From the NCBI GenBank assembly GCA_020349865.1, contig CP070700.1, positions 3,327,731 to 3,354,950 on the forward strand: a DNA stretch of 27,220 nucleotides, read 5' to 3'. This document shows, piece by piece, positions 1-7,519 of this stretch. A program made the position numbers and the translations under genes. Position 1 is the stretch's first letter; every line of letters starts with the position of its first letter. The DNA is from Desulfobacteraceae bacterium (GTDB taxonomy: Bacteria > Desulfobacterota > DSM-4660 > Desulfatiglandales > Desulfatiglandaceae). The notes under the pieces were generated by a model. The model searched no databases and had not been told where the DNA came from. It saw nothing but the letters and a program-made list of their open reading frames with translations.

Positions 1-793
1 ATTCAATGGCCTCTTCGATCACAGCACGGCCGATGCCGAGCGCCTGGGATGCAATACCAATGCGGCCCCCATCGAGCGTGGTGAGCATCTGCTTGAATCC
101 CTCACCCTCGTTTCCAAGAAGGCCGTCGGCTGGCAGCCTGGCATCTTCAAAGATCAACTCTGCAGTTCCGGAGGCAAGGATGCCTAATTTATCCTCCACA
201 CGCCCCACCTTGAAACCCGGCGTATTGTCAAGATCCACCGCAAAAGAGCTGATCCCTTTGTATCCTTTGCCCTTTTCAGTCAACGCAGCTATCACAGCAA
301 AAGAGGATACATTGCCGTTGGTAATAAACTTTTTTTCACCGTTTATGATCCATTCTTCCCCATCCCTGACAGCTGTTGTTAGCATGCCTGCCGGATCAGA
401 GCCTGCCCCTGCCTCGGTCAGACCATAGCAACCAATCTTTTCACCGGAGGCACATGGATAAAGATATTTTTTCTTTTGGTCTTCAGTTCCGTACGCCTGA
501 ACTGGGAAGCAATAAAGTGAGTTATTTACGGACATGATAACCCCGGTTGAAGCACATGCCTTGGATACTTCGATCAGAGCGAGCACATAGCTCACATAGT
601 CCATGCCCCCTCCACCGTATTCCTCAGGCACGGCAATGCCCATCATTTTCAGTTCACCCAGTTGTTTAACGACCTCTGCCGGATGTTCATGTCGTTCATC
701 CAATTCCGCGGCCTTTGGCTTGATCTCGGTCTCTGCAAACCGCCGGGCCATGTCCCGGACCATCTGTTGTTCTTCAGTCAGCGCAAAATCCAT
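1..793 (-). CDS. Acyl-CoA dehydrogenase, short-chain/butyryl-CoA type (3' end outside window)
   Basis: Reading the minus strand from the ATG at 793 gives an open frame to the window edge, starting MDFALTEEQQMVRDMARRF, the usual start of FAD-dependent acyl-CoA dehydrogenases. Further on are the FAD/substrate-loop motif GCYGLTEAGAGSDPAG, then WIINGEKKFITNG and TTLDGGRIGIASQALGIGRA, all family signatures in the right order. About 264 of the usual ~380 residues are visible; the C-terminal domain with the catalytic glutamate lies beyond position 1. The start is 1 nt after the echA stop, and its ribosome binding site (GGAGAG) lies inside the echA end, so translation is probably coupled. It would oxidise a short-chain acyl-CoA to the 2-enoyl-CoA (or run in reverse) with electron transfer flavoprotein. 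Exact chain-length specificity cannot be read from this fragment. Confidence 0.9.
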   Translation of the reverse strand, partial: MDFALTEEQQMVRDMARRFAETEIKPKAAELDERHEHPAEVVKQLGELKMMGIAVPEEYGGGGMDYVSYVLALIEVSKACASTGVIMSVNNSLYCFPVQAYGTEDQKKKYLYPCASGEKIGCYGLTEAGAGSDPAGMLTTAVRDGEEWIINGEKKFITNGNVSSFAVIAALTEKGKGYKGISSFAVDLDNTPGFKVGRVEDKLGILASGTAELIFEDARLPADGLLGNEGEGFKQMLTTLDGGRIGIASQALGIGRAVIEEAIE

Positions 794-794
794 T

Positions 795-1583
795 TCAGCT
801 TAGCTCTCCTTTGAGTTCGGGTTTTCTTTTTTCTAAGAATGCAGACATGCCTTCTTTTCCATCCGGGCTTGCCATGCATAGTGCAAAGGCATCGGCTTCC
901 ATGTAACAGCCTGTCCGCATATCCACATCAAAGCCACGATCAATGCAGTGTTTAACGGCCCTCATAGAAACCTTTCCCTTGGATGCCAGCAGCTTAGCCG
1001 TTTTCATGGTTTCTTCCCACAGATTTTCAGGAGGGAATACCTTGTTCGCCAGCCCAATCTCTTTGGCCTCCTGGGCACTGATCATGCCTCCGCTCATGCA
1101 AAGCTCTTTGGCCATGGCCTTTCCCACCAGCCGGGAAAGCCGCTGTGTCCCTCCAAAGCCTGGCATAATTCCAAGATTTATCTCCGGTTGACCAAACTTA
1201 GCATTTTCCGATGCATAGATAAAATCGCAGGCCATGGCAATCTCTGTCCCCCCACCAAGCGCAAACCCGTTTACACAGGCAATCACCGGGATGGAAAGAT
1301 TTTCCAGCTCAAACAGGAGTTCCTGCCCTTCCTGCGAAAACAGCCGCGCCTGAAGAGGGGTGAGGTTCACCATATGGGAGATATCAGCTCCCGCCACAAA
1401 GGCCTTTTCTCCCTCCCCGGTAAGAATCAGCACCTTCACAGAGGAGTCGGCCTTAATCTTATTCAGCGCATCCCTCACCTCAGCCAAAACAGCCGGGTTA
1501 ATGGCGTTTAAGGCCTTAGGCCGGTTGAATTTTATAACCCCCACGTTTCCTTCCACTTCAAAGAGTATGTTCTCGTAAGCCAT
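795..1583 (-). CDS. Enoyl-CoA hydratase / crotonase
   Basis: A 262-residue crotonase-fold protein of normal length. The oxyanion-hole region FVAGADISHM and both catalytic glutamate motifs of true hydratases are present: NGFALGGGTEIAMACDF (first Glu) and GQPEINLGIMPGFGGTQRL (second Glu). It should therefore hydrate short-chain 2-enoyl-CoA to 3-hydroxyacyl-CoA rather than be a catalytically altered relative. The ATG at 1583 is preceded by a strong AAGGAGTGA site, which fixes the start. It is followed 1 nt later by the acyl-CoA dehydrogenase and preceded, after a 222 bp gap containing a repeat, by a thiolase. A 3-hydroxyacyl-CoA dehydrogenase, needed to complete the cycle, is not in the window. 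Confidence 0.93.
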   Translation of the reverse strand: MAYENILFEVEGNVGVIKFNRPKALNAINPAVLAEVRDALNKIKADSSVKVLILTGEGEKAFVAGADISHMVNLTPLQARLFSQEGQELLFELENLSIPVIACVNGFALGGGTEIAMACDFIYASENAKFGQPEINLGIMPGFGGTQRLSRLVGKAMAKELCMSGGMISAQEAKEIGLANKVFPPENLWEETMKTAKLLASKGKVSMRAVKHCIDRGFDVDMRTGCYMEADAFALCMASPDGKEGMSAFLEKRKPELKGELS

Positions 1584-1638
1584 TACTCACTCCTTTTTTA
1601 ATTGATTATTGATGATTACATAAAAGGTCTTTTCGTCG

Positions 1639-1721
1639 GTCATTGCGAGGAGTGAAACGACAAAGCAATCTCTTAATTTCAGTTTTTTCCAATGAGATTG
1701 CTTCGCCTCGCTCGCAATGAC
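1639..1721. repeat. Palindromic intergenic repeat (REP/MITE-like)
   Basis: An imperfect inverted repeat lies between the thiolase and echA genes. The left arm runs from 1639 to 1672 (starting GTCATTGCGAGGAGTGAAA, ending GCAATCTC) and the right arm from 1694 to 1721 (GAGATTGCTTCG ... CTCGCAATGAC). The arms pair over most of their length with a ~21 nt loop. GTCATTGCGAGCGAAGC-type palindromes are common dispersed repeats in environmental bacterial genomes. It sits in the 1584-1805 gap inside the operon and would form a stable hairpin in the polycistronic mRNA. No gene is seen in this gap. Confidence 0.7.
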
Positions 1722-1805
1722 TGCTTTTCCGAACCTTTAAGAGACCATGATTATTCATTATTTTCAACTGATAACTTTAAGTATTGATGTCCGCGCAAAA
1801 AGCTT

Positions 1806-3089
1806 TTAGACTTTTTCCAATACGGTCGCCATTCCCTGACCACCACCTATACACAACGAGGCAAGACCGAGGCTGGATTCTTTCCTTAGCATTTCTCCCA
1901 TCAGGGTCAGAATAATGCGGGCCCCTGAGCACCCGATAGGATGGCCGATAGAGATACCACTGCCATGCACATTAGTCTTTTCAATGTCGCATTTAAGTTC
2001 CCGCACGCATGCTATTGCCTGGGAAGCAAATGCTTCATTTAACTCAATGACGCCGAAATCATCAACGGCAAGGTTTTCTTTTTTCAGGATTTTCCGTACC
2101 GCAGGAATAGGGCCAAGACCCATATATGCAGGGTCTATTGCGGCGGAAGAATAGGCCCTGATTTTCACAAGCGGTTTTAGACCGAGCTCTTTGGCCTTGT
2201 TATCAGACATGAGAAGCAGCGCGGCTGCTGCATCATTGATGCCGGAGGCATTTCCGGCAGTCACGGTGCCGTCCTTCTTGAATGCAGGCCGGAGCTTGGC
2301 CATTTTTTCCACACTGGTATCCATAGGCCTTTCATCGGTATCAAATACAACAGGATCCCCTTTTCTTTGCGGAATCATAACCGGGACGACCTCGTCCTTA
2401 AAAGTCCCATCTGCGATGGCCTTTCTTGCCCGCTGGTGGCTAAGGGCCCCAAGTTCATCCTGCTCCTCTCTTGAAATGCCATACTTTTCAGCAATGTTCT
2501 CAGCCGTAAGGCCCATGTGATATCCATAAAAGATCTCAAACAGGCCATCGAAGACCATCAGGTCAACGAGGTCAGTGTTATTCATGCGTGCGCCCCATCG
2601 GGCTGCCGGAAGGGCATAGGGAATAAGACTCATATTCTCCATGCCACCTGCCAAAATCACCTCAGCTTCTCCGAAATGGATTGCCTGTGCGCCAAGGGCT
2701 ACGGCCTTCATGCCGGATGCGCACACCTTGTTCACTGTATATGCATTGGTCTCTTTAGAAATTCCTGCCTTAATCACGGCTTGTCTGGCCACGTTCTGCC
2801 CCTGGCCGGCCCCTACTACGTTTCCCATGATCACTTCATCAATCTGAATTGGCTGAAAAGAATCGTCATAGTCATAGCCCTCCTTTTCCAGCTCAATCAT
2901 CCCACAGCCCTTTAAACTATCCGGTTCAAACTGAGTCAAGGCGTCAGTAGCCACAGGTCTCAGATTCACTTTCTTGAGAGTTTCCTTTAATACCAGCGCT
3001 CCGAGCTGTACAACAGGCGTTGTCTTTAAACTTCCTCCAAAAGTTCCCACAGGGGTTCTCGCCCCAGAAACAATTACAACATCTCCCAT
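1806..3089 (-). CDS. Acetyl-CoA C-acyltransferase (thiolase) with N-terminal insertion
   Basis: A 427-residue thiolase with a complete active site: nucleophilic Cys123 in NKVCASGMKAV, NEAFA at 351-355, His383 in GHPIGCSGAR, and the acid/base Cys413 in LCIGGGQGMA. It condenses two acetyl-CoA or cleaves a 3-ketoacyl-CoA. Compared with its neighbour at 3155-4345 it carries about 35 extra residues (roughly 44-80, containing FEPDSLKGCGMIELEKEGYD) just before the conserved IDEVIMG motif. The ATG at 3089 has an excellent AAAGGAGAT site. The gene is co-directional with the second thiolase upstream (65 bp gap) and echA downstream. Family and catalytic competence are clear; direction of flux and chain length are not. 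Confidence 0.94.
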   Translation of the reverse strand: MGDVVIVSGARTPVGTFGGSLKTTPVVQLGALVLKETLKKVNLRPVATDALTQFEPDSLKGCGMIELEKEGYDYDDSFQPIQIDEVIMGNVVGAGQGQNVARQAVIKAGISKETNAYTVNKVCASGMKAVALGAQAIHFGEAEVILAGGMENMSLIPYALPAARWGARMNNTDLVDLMVFDGLFEIFYGYHMGLTAENIAEKYGISREEQDELGALSHQRARKAIADGTFKDEVVPVMIPQRKGDPVVFDTDERPMDTSVEKMAKLRPAFKKDGTVTAGNASGINDAAAALLLMSDNKAKELGLKPLVKIRAYSSAAIDPAYMGLGPIPAVRKILKKENLAVDDFGVIELNEAFASQAIACVRELKCDIEKTNVHGSGISIGHPIGCSGARIILTLMGEMLRKESSLGLASLCIGGGQGMATVLEKV

Positions 3090-3154
3090 AGTTTCATCTC
3101 CTTTACAGTAAGTGTCTAAAGTGAACTAAAAACACATCCTTGTTTTTGCGAATA

Positions 3155-4345
3155 TTATTCTTCATTATATAAGACTAAGGTCACTGCCTCACCGCCGCCC
3201 AGACAAAGAGACGCCTGGCCCACCTTGACACCTCGATCCTTCATGGCATGGATAAGGGTGGTAAGAACCCGAGCCCCGCTTGCTCCAATGGGATGGCCCA
3301 GTGCTACCGACCCACCGCGAACATTTACCTTTTCAATGTCTATGCCCAGCTCCCTGTTTATGGCTACCGAGGAAGTACTGAACGCCTCATTTATCTCGTG
3401 GAGTTCCACATCCTCTATCGTGAGACCATCTTTAGCCAGGACCTTGGGGATCGACAAAATAGGTGCCACAAGGACATATTTCATTTCTATGCCCGCTGCC
3501 CCCTGTGCGCCAACACGAACCAAAGGCTTACACCCCAGCTTCTGGGCCTTTTCCCTGGCCATGACCACCAGGGCCGATGCCCCGTCACTTATCTTGGATG
3601 CATTTCCCGGTGTCACCAGACCGTCCTTTTTAAAGGCAGGACGAAGCCTTGCAAGCGCTTCGGCGCTGGTCTTCGGCTTTCTCAGGGGGATCTCGTCAGT
3701 ATCAAATATTATTGAATCGCCTTTTCTGACAGGCACCTCAACCGGCACTATCTCATCCTTAAATTTCCCCTCTTCTATAGCTTTCCACGCCTTTTCATAA
3801 GAATTCAAGGCAAAGGAATCCGAATCTTCCCTGCTCACCCCATATTTTTCCGAGATTAATTCCGCGCTGATTCCCATATGAAAATCATTTACGTGGTCCC
3901 ACAAGCCATCATGAACCATTCCATCAATAAGCGAGCCATTATTCATTCGGTAGCCGGTTCTCGCCCTTTCAAGCATGTAAGGGCAAAGGTTCATGTTTTC
4001 CTGGCCACCTGCAATGATCACATCAGCATCTTCACACTGGATAGCCTGAGCCGCAAGCATCACGGACTTTAACCCGGATCCGCATACCTTATTCACGGTG
4101 ATAGCTCCCACATCCCAGGGTAGACCGGCTCGAACCATGCTCTGCCTTGCCGGATTCTGCCCCAGGCCATGAGGTAAAACACTCCCCATGATCACCTCAT
4201 CAATGTCCCCATTCTTTATTCCCGCCCTTTTGACGGCCTCCTTAATCACAAGAGCCCCGAGGTCTGTTGCAGAAACAGTACTGAGCGAACCAGCAAAATC
4301 GCCAATAGCAGTCCTGCATGCGCTGACAATGACAACATCTCTCAT
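3155..4345 (-). CDS. Acetyl-CoA C-acetyltransferase (thiolase)
   Basis: A biosynthetic/degradative thiolase of 396 residues, first gene of the acyl-CoA operon. The nucleophile is Cys88 (NKVCGSGLKSV); NEAFS, GHPIGASGAR and the second cysteine in LCLGGGEAV are present. The last motif reads GGGEA where the family usually has GGGxG. The open frame extends 15 codons further upstream, but the ATG at 4345 is preferred: it gives the family start MRDVVIVSACRTAIG and has a strong AGGAAGGGG site 8 nt upstream. It likely forms acetoacetyl-CoA from two acetyl-CoA or the reverse. Two adjacent non-identical thiolases suggest different chain-length preference or opposite directions; this is inference. Confidence 0.94.
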   Translation of the reverse strand: MRDVVIVSACRTAIGDFAGSLSTVSATDLGALVIKEAVKRAGIKNGDIDEVIMGSVLPHGLGQNPARQSMVRAGLPWDVGAITVNKVCGSGLKSVMLAAQAIQCEDADVIIAGGQENMNLCPYMLERARTGYRMNNGSLIDGMVHDGLWDHVNDFHMGISAELISEKYGVSREDSDSFALNSYEKAWKAIEEGKFKDEIVPVEVPVRKGDSIIFDTDEIPLRKPKTSAEALARLRPAFKKDGLVTPGNASKISDGASALVVMAREKAQKLGCKPLVRVGAQGAAGIEMKYVLVAPILSIPKVLAKDGLTIEDVELHEINEAFSTSSVAINRELGIDIEKVNVRGGSVALGHPIGASGARVLTTLIHAMKDRGVKVGQASLCLGGGEAVTLVLYNEE

Positions 4346-4404
4346 AAGTTTTTCCCCTTCCTGAGATACATAATAAAACTGTTTTTTCAAAAGAATAACA
4401 GGAT

Positions 4405-4442
4405 TAACAAGGTTTTTGCCTTGTTACCGCCGTGGCAGTAAC
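4405..4442 (-). promoter_or_regulatory. Two mutually exclusive leader hairpins upstream of the thiolase operon
   Basis: In the transcript sense (minus strand) the leader contains GTTACTGC-CACG-GCGGTAAC (4423-4442, stem of 8 with one G-U pair), then TAACAAGG-CAAAAA-CCTTGTTA (4405-4426, perfect 8 bp stem). The two stems share the four bases at 4423-4426, so only one can form fully at a time. They lie 60-100 nt before the thiolase start at 4345, inside the leader expected from the promoter at 4494-4523. The arrangement is typical of attenuation-like switches, but neither hairpin is followed by a U-run, and I recognise no known riboswitch class. Confidence 0.4.
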
Positions 4443-4493
4443 TGTCCTGTCAAATATTTTACGATGCCGGGTCGTTACAAAAAAAACCCTATT

Positions 4494-4523
4494 TATATAC
4501 ATGGATAGCAGTTTTTAAGTCAA
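4494..4523 (-). promoter_or_regulatory. Putative sigma70 promoter of the thiolase/acyl-CoA operon
   Basis: On the minus strand TTGACT (complement of 4518-4523) is separated by 18 nt from TATATA (4494-4499), close to the TTGACA-17-TATAAT consensus. It would start a leader of about 140 nt before the thiolase ATG at 4345. This is the best match in the gap, but it was found by eye only. Confidence 0.4.
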
Positions 4524-4535
4524 GACAATTCAGGC

Positions 4536-4548
4536 TATCGTCACGATA
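4536..4548. promoter_or_regulatory. Small dyad upstream of the thiolase promoter, candidate operator
   Basis: TATCGT-C-ACGATA is a perfect 6 bp inverted repeat with a 1 nt centre, 12 nt upstream of the predicted -35 box of the minus-strand operon. The position fits an activator or repressor site. No regulator in the window can be assigned to it, and a dyad this short can occur by chance. Confidence 0.25.
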
Positions 4549-4600
4549 ACGTAAATGACAAGCTTTACCGGATGGCTTTAGGATATAATTCTTTTTAATC

Positions 4601-4995
4601 AAAATTTCCTCTAGAGCCCCCCTTTGCAAGTATCGCCATATGGCGAGTCAACCTTGGAAATGGGGGGTAGGAAAGGGTATTTGGATCCCTCAAGAGGGGC
4701 AAGAGGATTTTTCTAACGTGAATGGCGGGAGGGCGCCGTCTTTTCGTGACTTATCAGTGGGGGAAACCGCAGTTCGACGACGTCGAGAATGCGGAGGGGG
4801 CACAACTCCCCCGCAGATAAGTCACTGAAAAGACCAGCCCGGGAGGCCCGGAACGGAAGAAAAATTCTCCTGCCCCTCTGATCAGCGGCATGAGATATAT
4901 TTAGTCTCTAACCTTATAAGCACACACCCTCTGTCTCCAGCGCCAAACTTATAGGTAAAGGTCAGCTTTGCAAAGGGGGACTGAAGGGGATTTTT
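4601..4995. mobile_element. MITE-like palindromic element with terminal inverted repeats
   Basis: The ends are imperfect inverted repeats of ~28 bp: 4601-4629 (AAAATTTCC...AGCCCCCCTTTGCAA) against the complement of 4967-4995 (AAAAATCCCC...AGTCCCCCTTTGCAA). Inside lies a second long inverted repeat, 4694-~4755 against ~4814-4878, with matching blocks GAGGGGCA, ATTTTTCT, GTCTTTTC and GTGACTTATC and a GC-rich centre with its own small hairpin near 4768-4795. There is no credible gene in it; the 62-codon plus-strand frame at 4640-4828 has no protein character. No clear target duplication is visible. It fills most of the 4391-5117 gap. A non-autonomous mobile element is the best reading; a large structured RNA is the alternative. 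Confidence 0.6.
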
Positions 4996-5052
4996 GCTTA
5001 CCTCTTGCCTGGGTATTTGATGACGCCATGAGTCAGGGGAACTATTATGGGG

Positions 5053-5080
5053 TTGACTGAATTGAAATTCTGTATATCCT
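5053..5080 (+). promoter_or_regulatory. Putative sigma70 promoter for the aminotransferase gene
   Basis: TTGACT (5053-5058), a 16 nt spacer and TATCCT (5075-5080) lie 38 bp before the ATG at 5118, giving a short leader with a GGGAAG ribosome binding site. Identified by eye; moderate match. Confidence 0.35.
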
Positions 5081-5117
5081 GTCTATTCTGTCAAAAATAG
5101 AAAAAAGGGAAGAACCT

Positions 5118-6428
5118 ATGGACCCAATTGCGAATGAACTAAACGAGATTATCATAAAGGGAAATGAGCACGTCTATGAGATGTTGTCGGATGTGGGAAA
5201 GAAGCTGTTTTTTCCTAAAGGCATCCTTTCCCAGGGCGCTGATGCCAAGGAAAAAGCCTACAAATTCAATGCCACCATTGGTATGGCAACGGAAAAAGGC
5301 AAAACCATGCATCTTTCTTCTGTCATGACCATGGTTAATGGCCTGGCACCCAGTGAAGCACTGACGTATGCCTCCTCCTTCGGAATTACGCCACTCCGTC
5401 AGGTATGGCGGGAGGCCCTTTACAGAAGGAACCCCTCACTGGCCGGAAAAGAAATCAGTTTGCCAGTGGTAACGCATGCCATCACTCATGGGCTTAGCAT
5501 TGTCAGTGATTTGTGGGTGGGCCCAGGCGATGTTATCATTCTTCCCGACAAGATGTGGGGCAACTACAACCTCATATTTTCAGTCCGGAGAGGCGCGCGG
5601 ATCGTTCATTATCCCCTTTTTGACCGCCAGGGAAAATTCAATTTGGAAGCTTTCGGGGCCTGTTTACAGTCGGAAGCCAAAGATAGACAGAAGATAATCG
5701 TGATCCTCAACTTTCCCAACAACCCTACTGGCTACACTGTAAGTCCGAGTGAGGCAGACAGGATTGTTGGTATCCTGACCAATCTGGCCAAAAAAGACAC
5801 CAATGTCCTGGCGGTCACAGACGATGCCTATTTCGGGCTTTTCTATGAAAACCGCGCCATCAATGAATCCATATTCGCCAGACTTATTGGTCAAGATCCC
5901 AGATTGCTCGCCATAAAGCTGGATGGAGCCACCAAGGAAAACTTTGTCTGGGGTCTCAGGGTTGGGTTTATTACCTATGGGGCTTCTTTCGAAGGCGATT
6001 CTAAGAAACCTTACGACGCTTTGGAGAAAAAGACAGCCGGAGCAGTTCGGGGCTCCATATCCAGTGCCTCCCACCTGAGCCAGGAAATCGTGCTCAAATC
6101 CATGCAGTCGGAGAGCTACCGCGCTGAAAAGCAGGAGAAGTATCTGATTATGAAGGAGCGTGCCCAAGAGGTTAAGCATGTTCTTGCAGACCCGAAATAC
6201 CAAAGGGTCTGGGATGTCTATCCGTTTAATTCCGGATATTTCATGTGCTTGAAATTGAAGACAGTTGAAGCAGAACCGCTAAGGGTTCATCTGCTTGAAA
6301 AATACGGCATAGGCCTTATCTCCCTCGGGAAGACAGATCTGCGCGTGGCATTTTCATGCATTGAAAAAGAAGATGTTCAGGAACTTTTTGACACGGTCCT
6401 ACAGGGCGTAAAAGACTTGGAAACTTGA
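5118..6428 (+). CDS. PLP-dependent aminotransferase, class I/II fold
   Basis: A 436-residue fold-type I aminotransferase. Visible motifs are NFPNNPTGY (residues 198-206, substrate/PLP binding), TDDAYFG (234-240, the Asp that contacts the pyridine nitrogen and the Tyr) and KLDGATKENFVWGLRVGF, where Lys273 is the probable Schiff-base lysine. The sequence is not close to AspC, HisC or AlaT as I know them; it resembles amino acid aminotransferases annotated only generically in Desulfobacterota, so substrate is left open. It stands alone on the plus strand between two repeat elements, with its own promoter candidate and GGGAAG site. Its last codons (KDLET) and TGA lie in a TTGGAAACTTGAAA repeat-like stretch, so the C-terminus may have been altered by that repeat. 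Confidence 0.85.
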   Translation: MDPIANELNEIIIKGNEHVYEMLSDVGKKLFFPKGILSQGADAKEKAYKFNATIGMATEKGKTMHLSSVMTMVNGLAPSEALTYASSFGITPLRQVWREALYRRNPSLAGKEISLPVVTHAITHGLSIVSDLWVGPGDVIILPDKMWGNYNLIFSVRRGARIVHYPLFDRQGKFNLEAFGACLQSEAKDRQKIIVILNFPNNPTGYTVSPSEADRIVGILTNLAKKDTNVLAVTDDAYFGLFYENRAINESIFARLIGQDPRLLAIKLDGATKENFVWGLRVGFITYGASFEGDSKKPYDALEKKTAGAVRGSISSASHLSQEIVLKSMQSESYRAEKQEKYLIMKERAQEVKHVLADPKYQRVWDVYPFNSGYFMCLKLKTVEAEPLRVHLLEKYGIGLISLGKTDLRVAFSCIEKEDVQELFDTVLQGVKDLET

Positions 6429-6464
6429 AAAGTTACGTGATGAGATATCCAAAAATGGTTGTTT

Positions 6465-6664
6465 CTAAGTCCTTCGATTCACAAGTTCGATGACGAACCT
6501 ATTCAGACTTCGGCTGAGCTCAGTCGAAGCCCTCAGGACTCAGTGCTGCCTGCGACGAGACTTGTCGGCGAGCTCAAGTCGTTCCGCTCAGCCGAGACGA
6601 GTGAGCAAAGAGGTCAATATGCTCTCAAAAATACGTCACAGTATTTGTGAATCGAAGCACTAAG
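6465..6664. mobile_element. Small TIR element (~200 bp) that ends inside the HDOD gene
   Basis: Terminal inverted repeats of 20 bp: 6465-6484 (TAAGTCCTTCGATTCACAA) and 6645-6664, whose complement is TTAGTGCTTCGATTCACAA; the inner 13 bases (CTTCGATTCACAA) match exactly. Inside is a palindrome CTTCGGCTGAG/CTCAGTCGAAG at 6508-6529 plus related fragments (GAGCTCAAGTCG, CAGCCGAGACGAG). There is no coding capacity. The HDOD remnant on the minus strand reads into the right end for its last 16 or so codons. A non-autonomous insertion is inferred; no target duplication was identified. Confidence 0.55.
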
Positions 6665-7490
6665 GAATTCAGGATAGAAGTTTGGCGCCAGCATTAGCCA
6701 GCAACTTTCTTCAAGAAAAAATTCGCATGCCGAATCGATTTCCCTTGATACGTCAAAAAACCAGCCTGACACGTTTTCCAACTGAGGCCTCATTATATTT
6801 GCTGCACCGGGGTAGATTGCTGAAAAATCCGGTTCGCTTTTCGAATTACTCACATGACTATTCACTATGATGTTCGCCACATGGACGATCATCAACAGAT
6901 TAATGTCATGGGCACTTTTTCTTACTGCGTAGTGATATCGTATGGTATCAACCATGGACCGAGGAAGCTGCCATTTCTTGGCTAGATGTGCCCCGCTATG
7001 GGCATGTGTAATGAGAATTTCTCTTTTTTCTGCATCATAATAGGGGCAGGTTATTCTGTTTGGCCGATGCCCGCACCCTCCTAAAAAGATCCTGGAAAAA
7101 TTGTGCGAGCACGACCTTTCCAATATCATGCAAGAGCCCCCCTGTGAAAGCATCCTTCGGTGCCTGGAGACAGGTCTTTTCAGCGAGATAATTGCTTGTT
7201 ATTGCCACTGCTACTGAATGAGTCCGGAGGGCTTTGATATCAAAATCTTCTAAAACTTCTTTCCCGGAAAATGCGTCAATAATCGAAACTGAAATGATGA
7301 CGTTATGTACAGTGTTAAAATTTAACACAACTATAGCCCGAGAAATATCACTGATCTCGGATCGAAAACCAAAAAAGGCCGAATTGACGAGCTTCAATAT
7401 CCTGGGAACTATGGCCTGGTCTTTTTCTATTGTTTCACTCAATTCCTTAATTGACGTATTATAGTCCCGCAGCTTCTTATTCACTTCCAT
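6614..7490 (-). pseudogene. HDOD-domain protein, frameshifted and truncated at both ends
   Basis: Two overlapping minus-strand frames (7035-7490 and 6614-7153) are halves of one HDOD domain. The first ends GGLLHDIGKVVLAQFF...AKQNNLPLL-stop; the second continues YYDAEKREILITHAHSGAHLAKKWQLP. Removing one base from the GGGG run at 7043-7046 restores a continuous NNLPYYDAEKRE reading. Upstream of ATG 7490 the same frame encodes the family motif LEDLPTLPAIA but has no ATG, GTG or TTG before an in-frame stop, so the normal start is also missing. The last residues come from the TIR element at 6465-6664. HDOD proteins are non-catalytic HD-fold signalling modules. A sequencing error at the homopolymer is possible, but missing start and replaced tail argue for real decay. 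Confidence 0.75.
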
Positions 7491-7519
7491 TGCAATAGCC
7501 GGTAAAGTGGGAAGGTCTT

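Noticed and set aside
948..1511. 187-codon plus-strand ORF opposite the enoyl-CoA hydratase gene
   Set aside because: Antisense shadow of a gene with complete catalytic motifs; no independent coding evidence. Similar opposite-strand frames over the thiolases, kinase, PBP and nucleotidyltransferase were rejected for the same reason.
4640..4828. 62-codon plus-strand ORF
   Set aside because: It lies wholly inside the palindromic element, has no ribosome site and no protein-like pattern.
5664..6203. 179-codon minus-strand ORF opposite the aminotransferase
   Set aside because: Shadow frame; the plus-strand frame carries all PLP-enzyme motifs.
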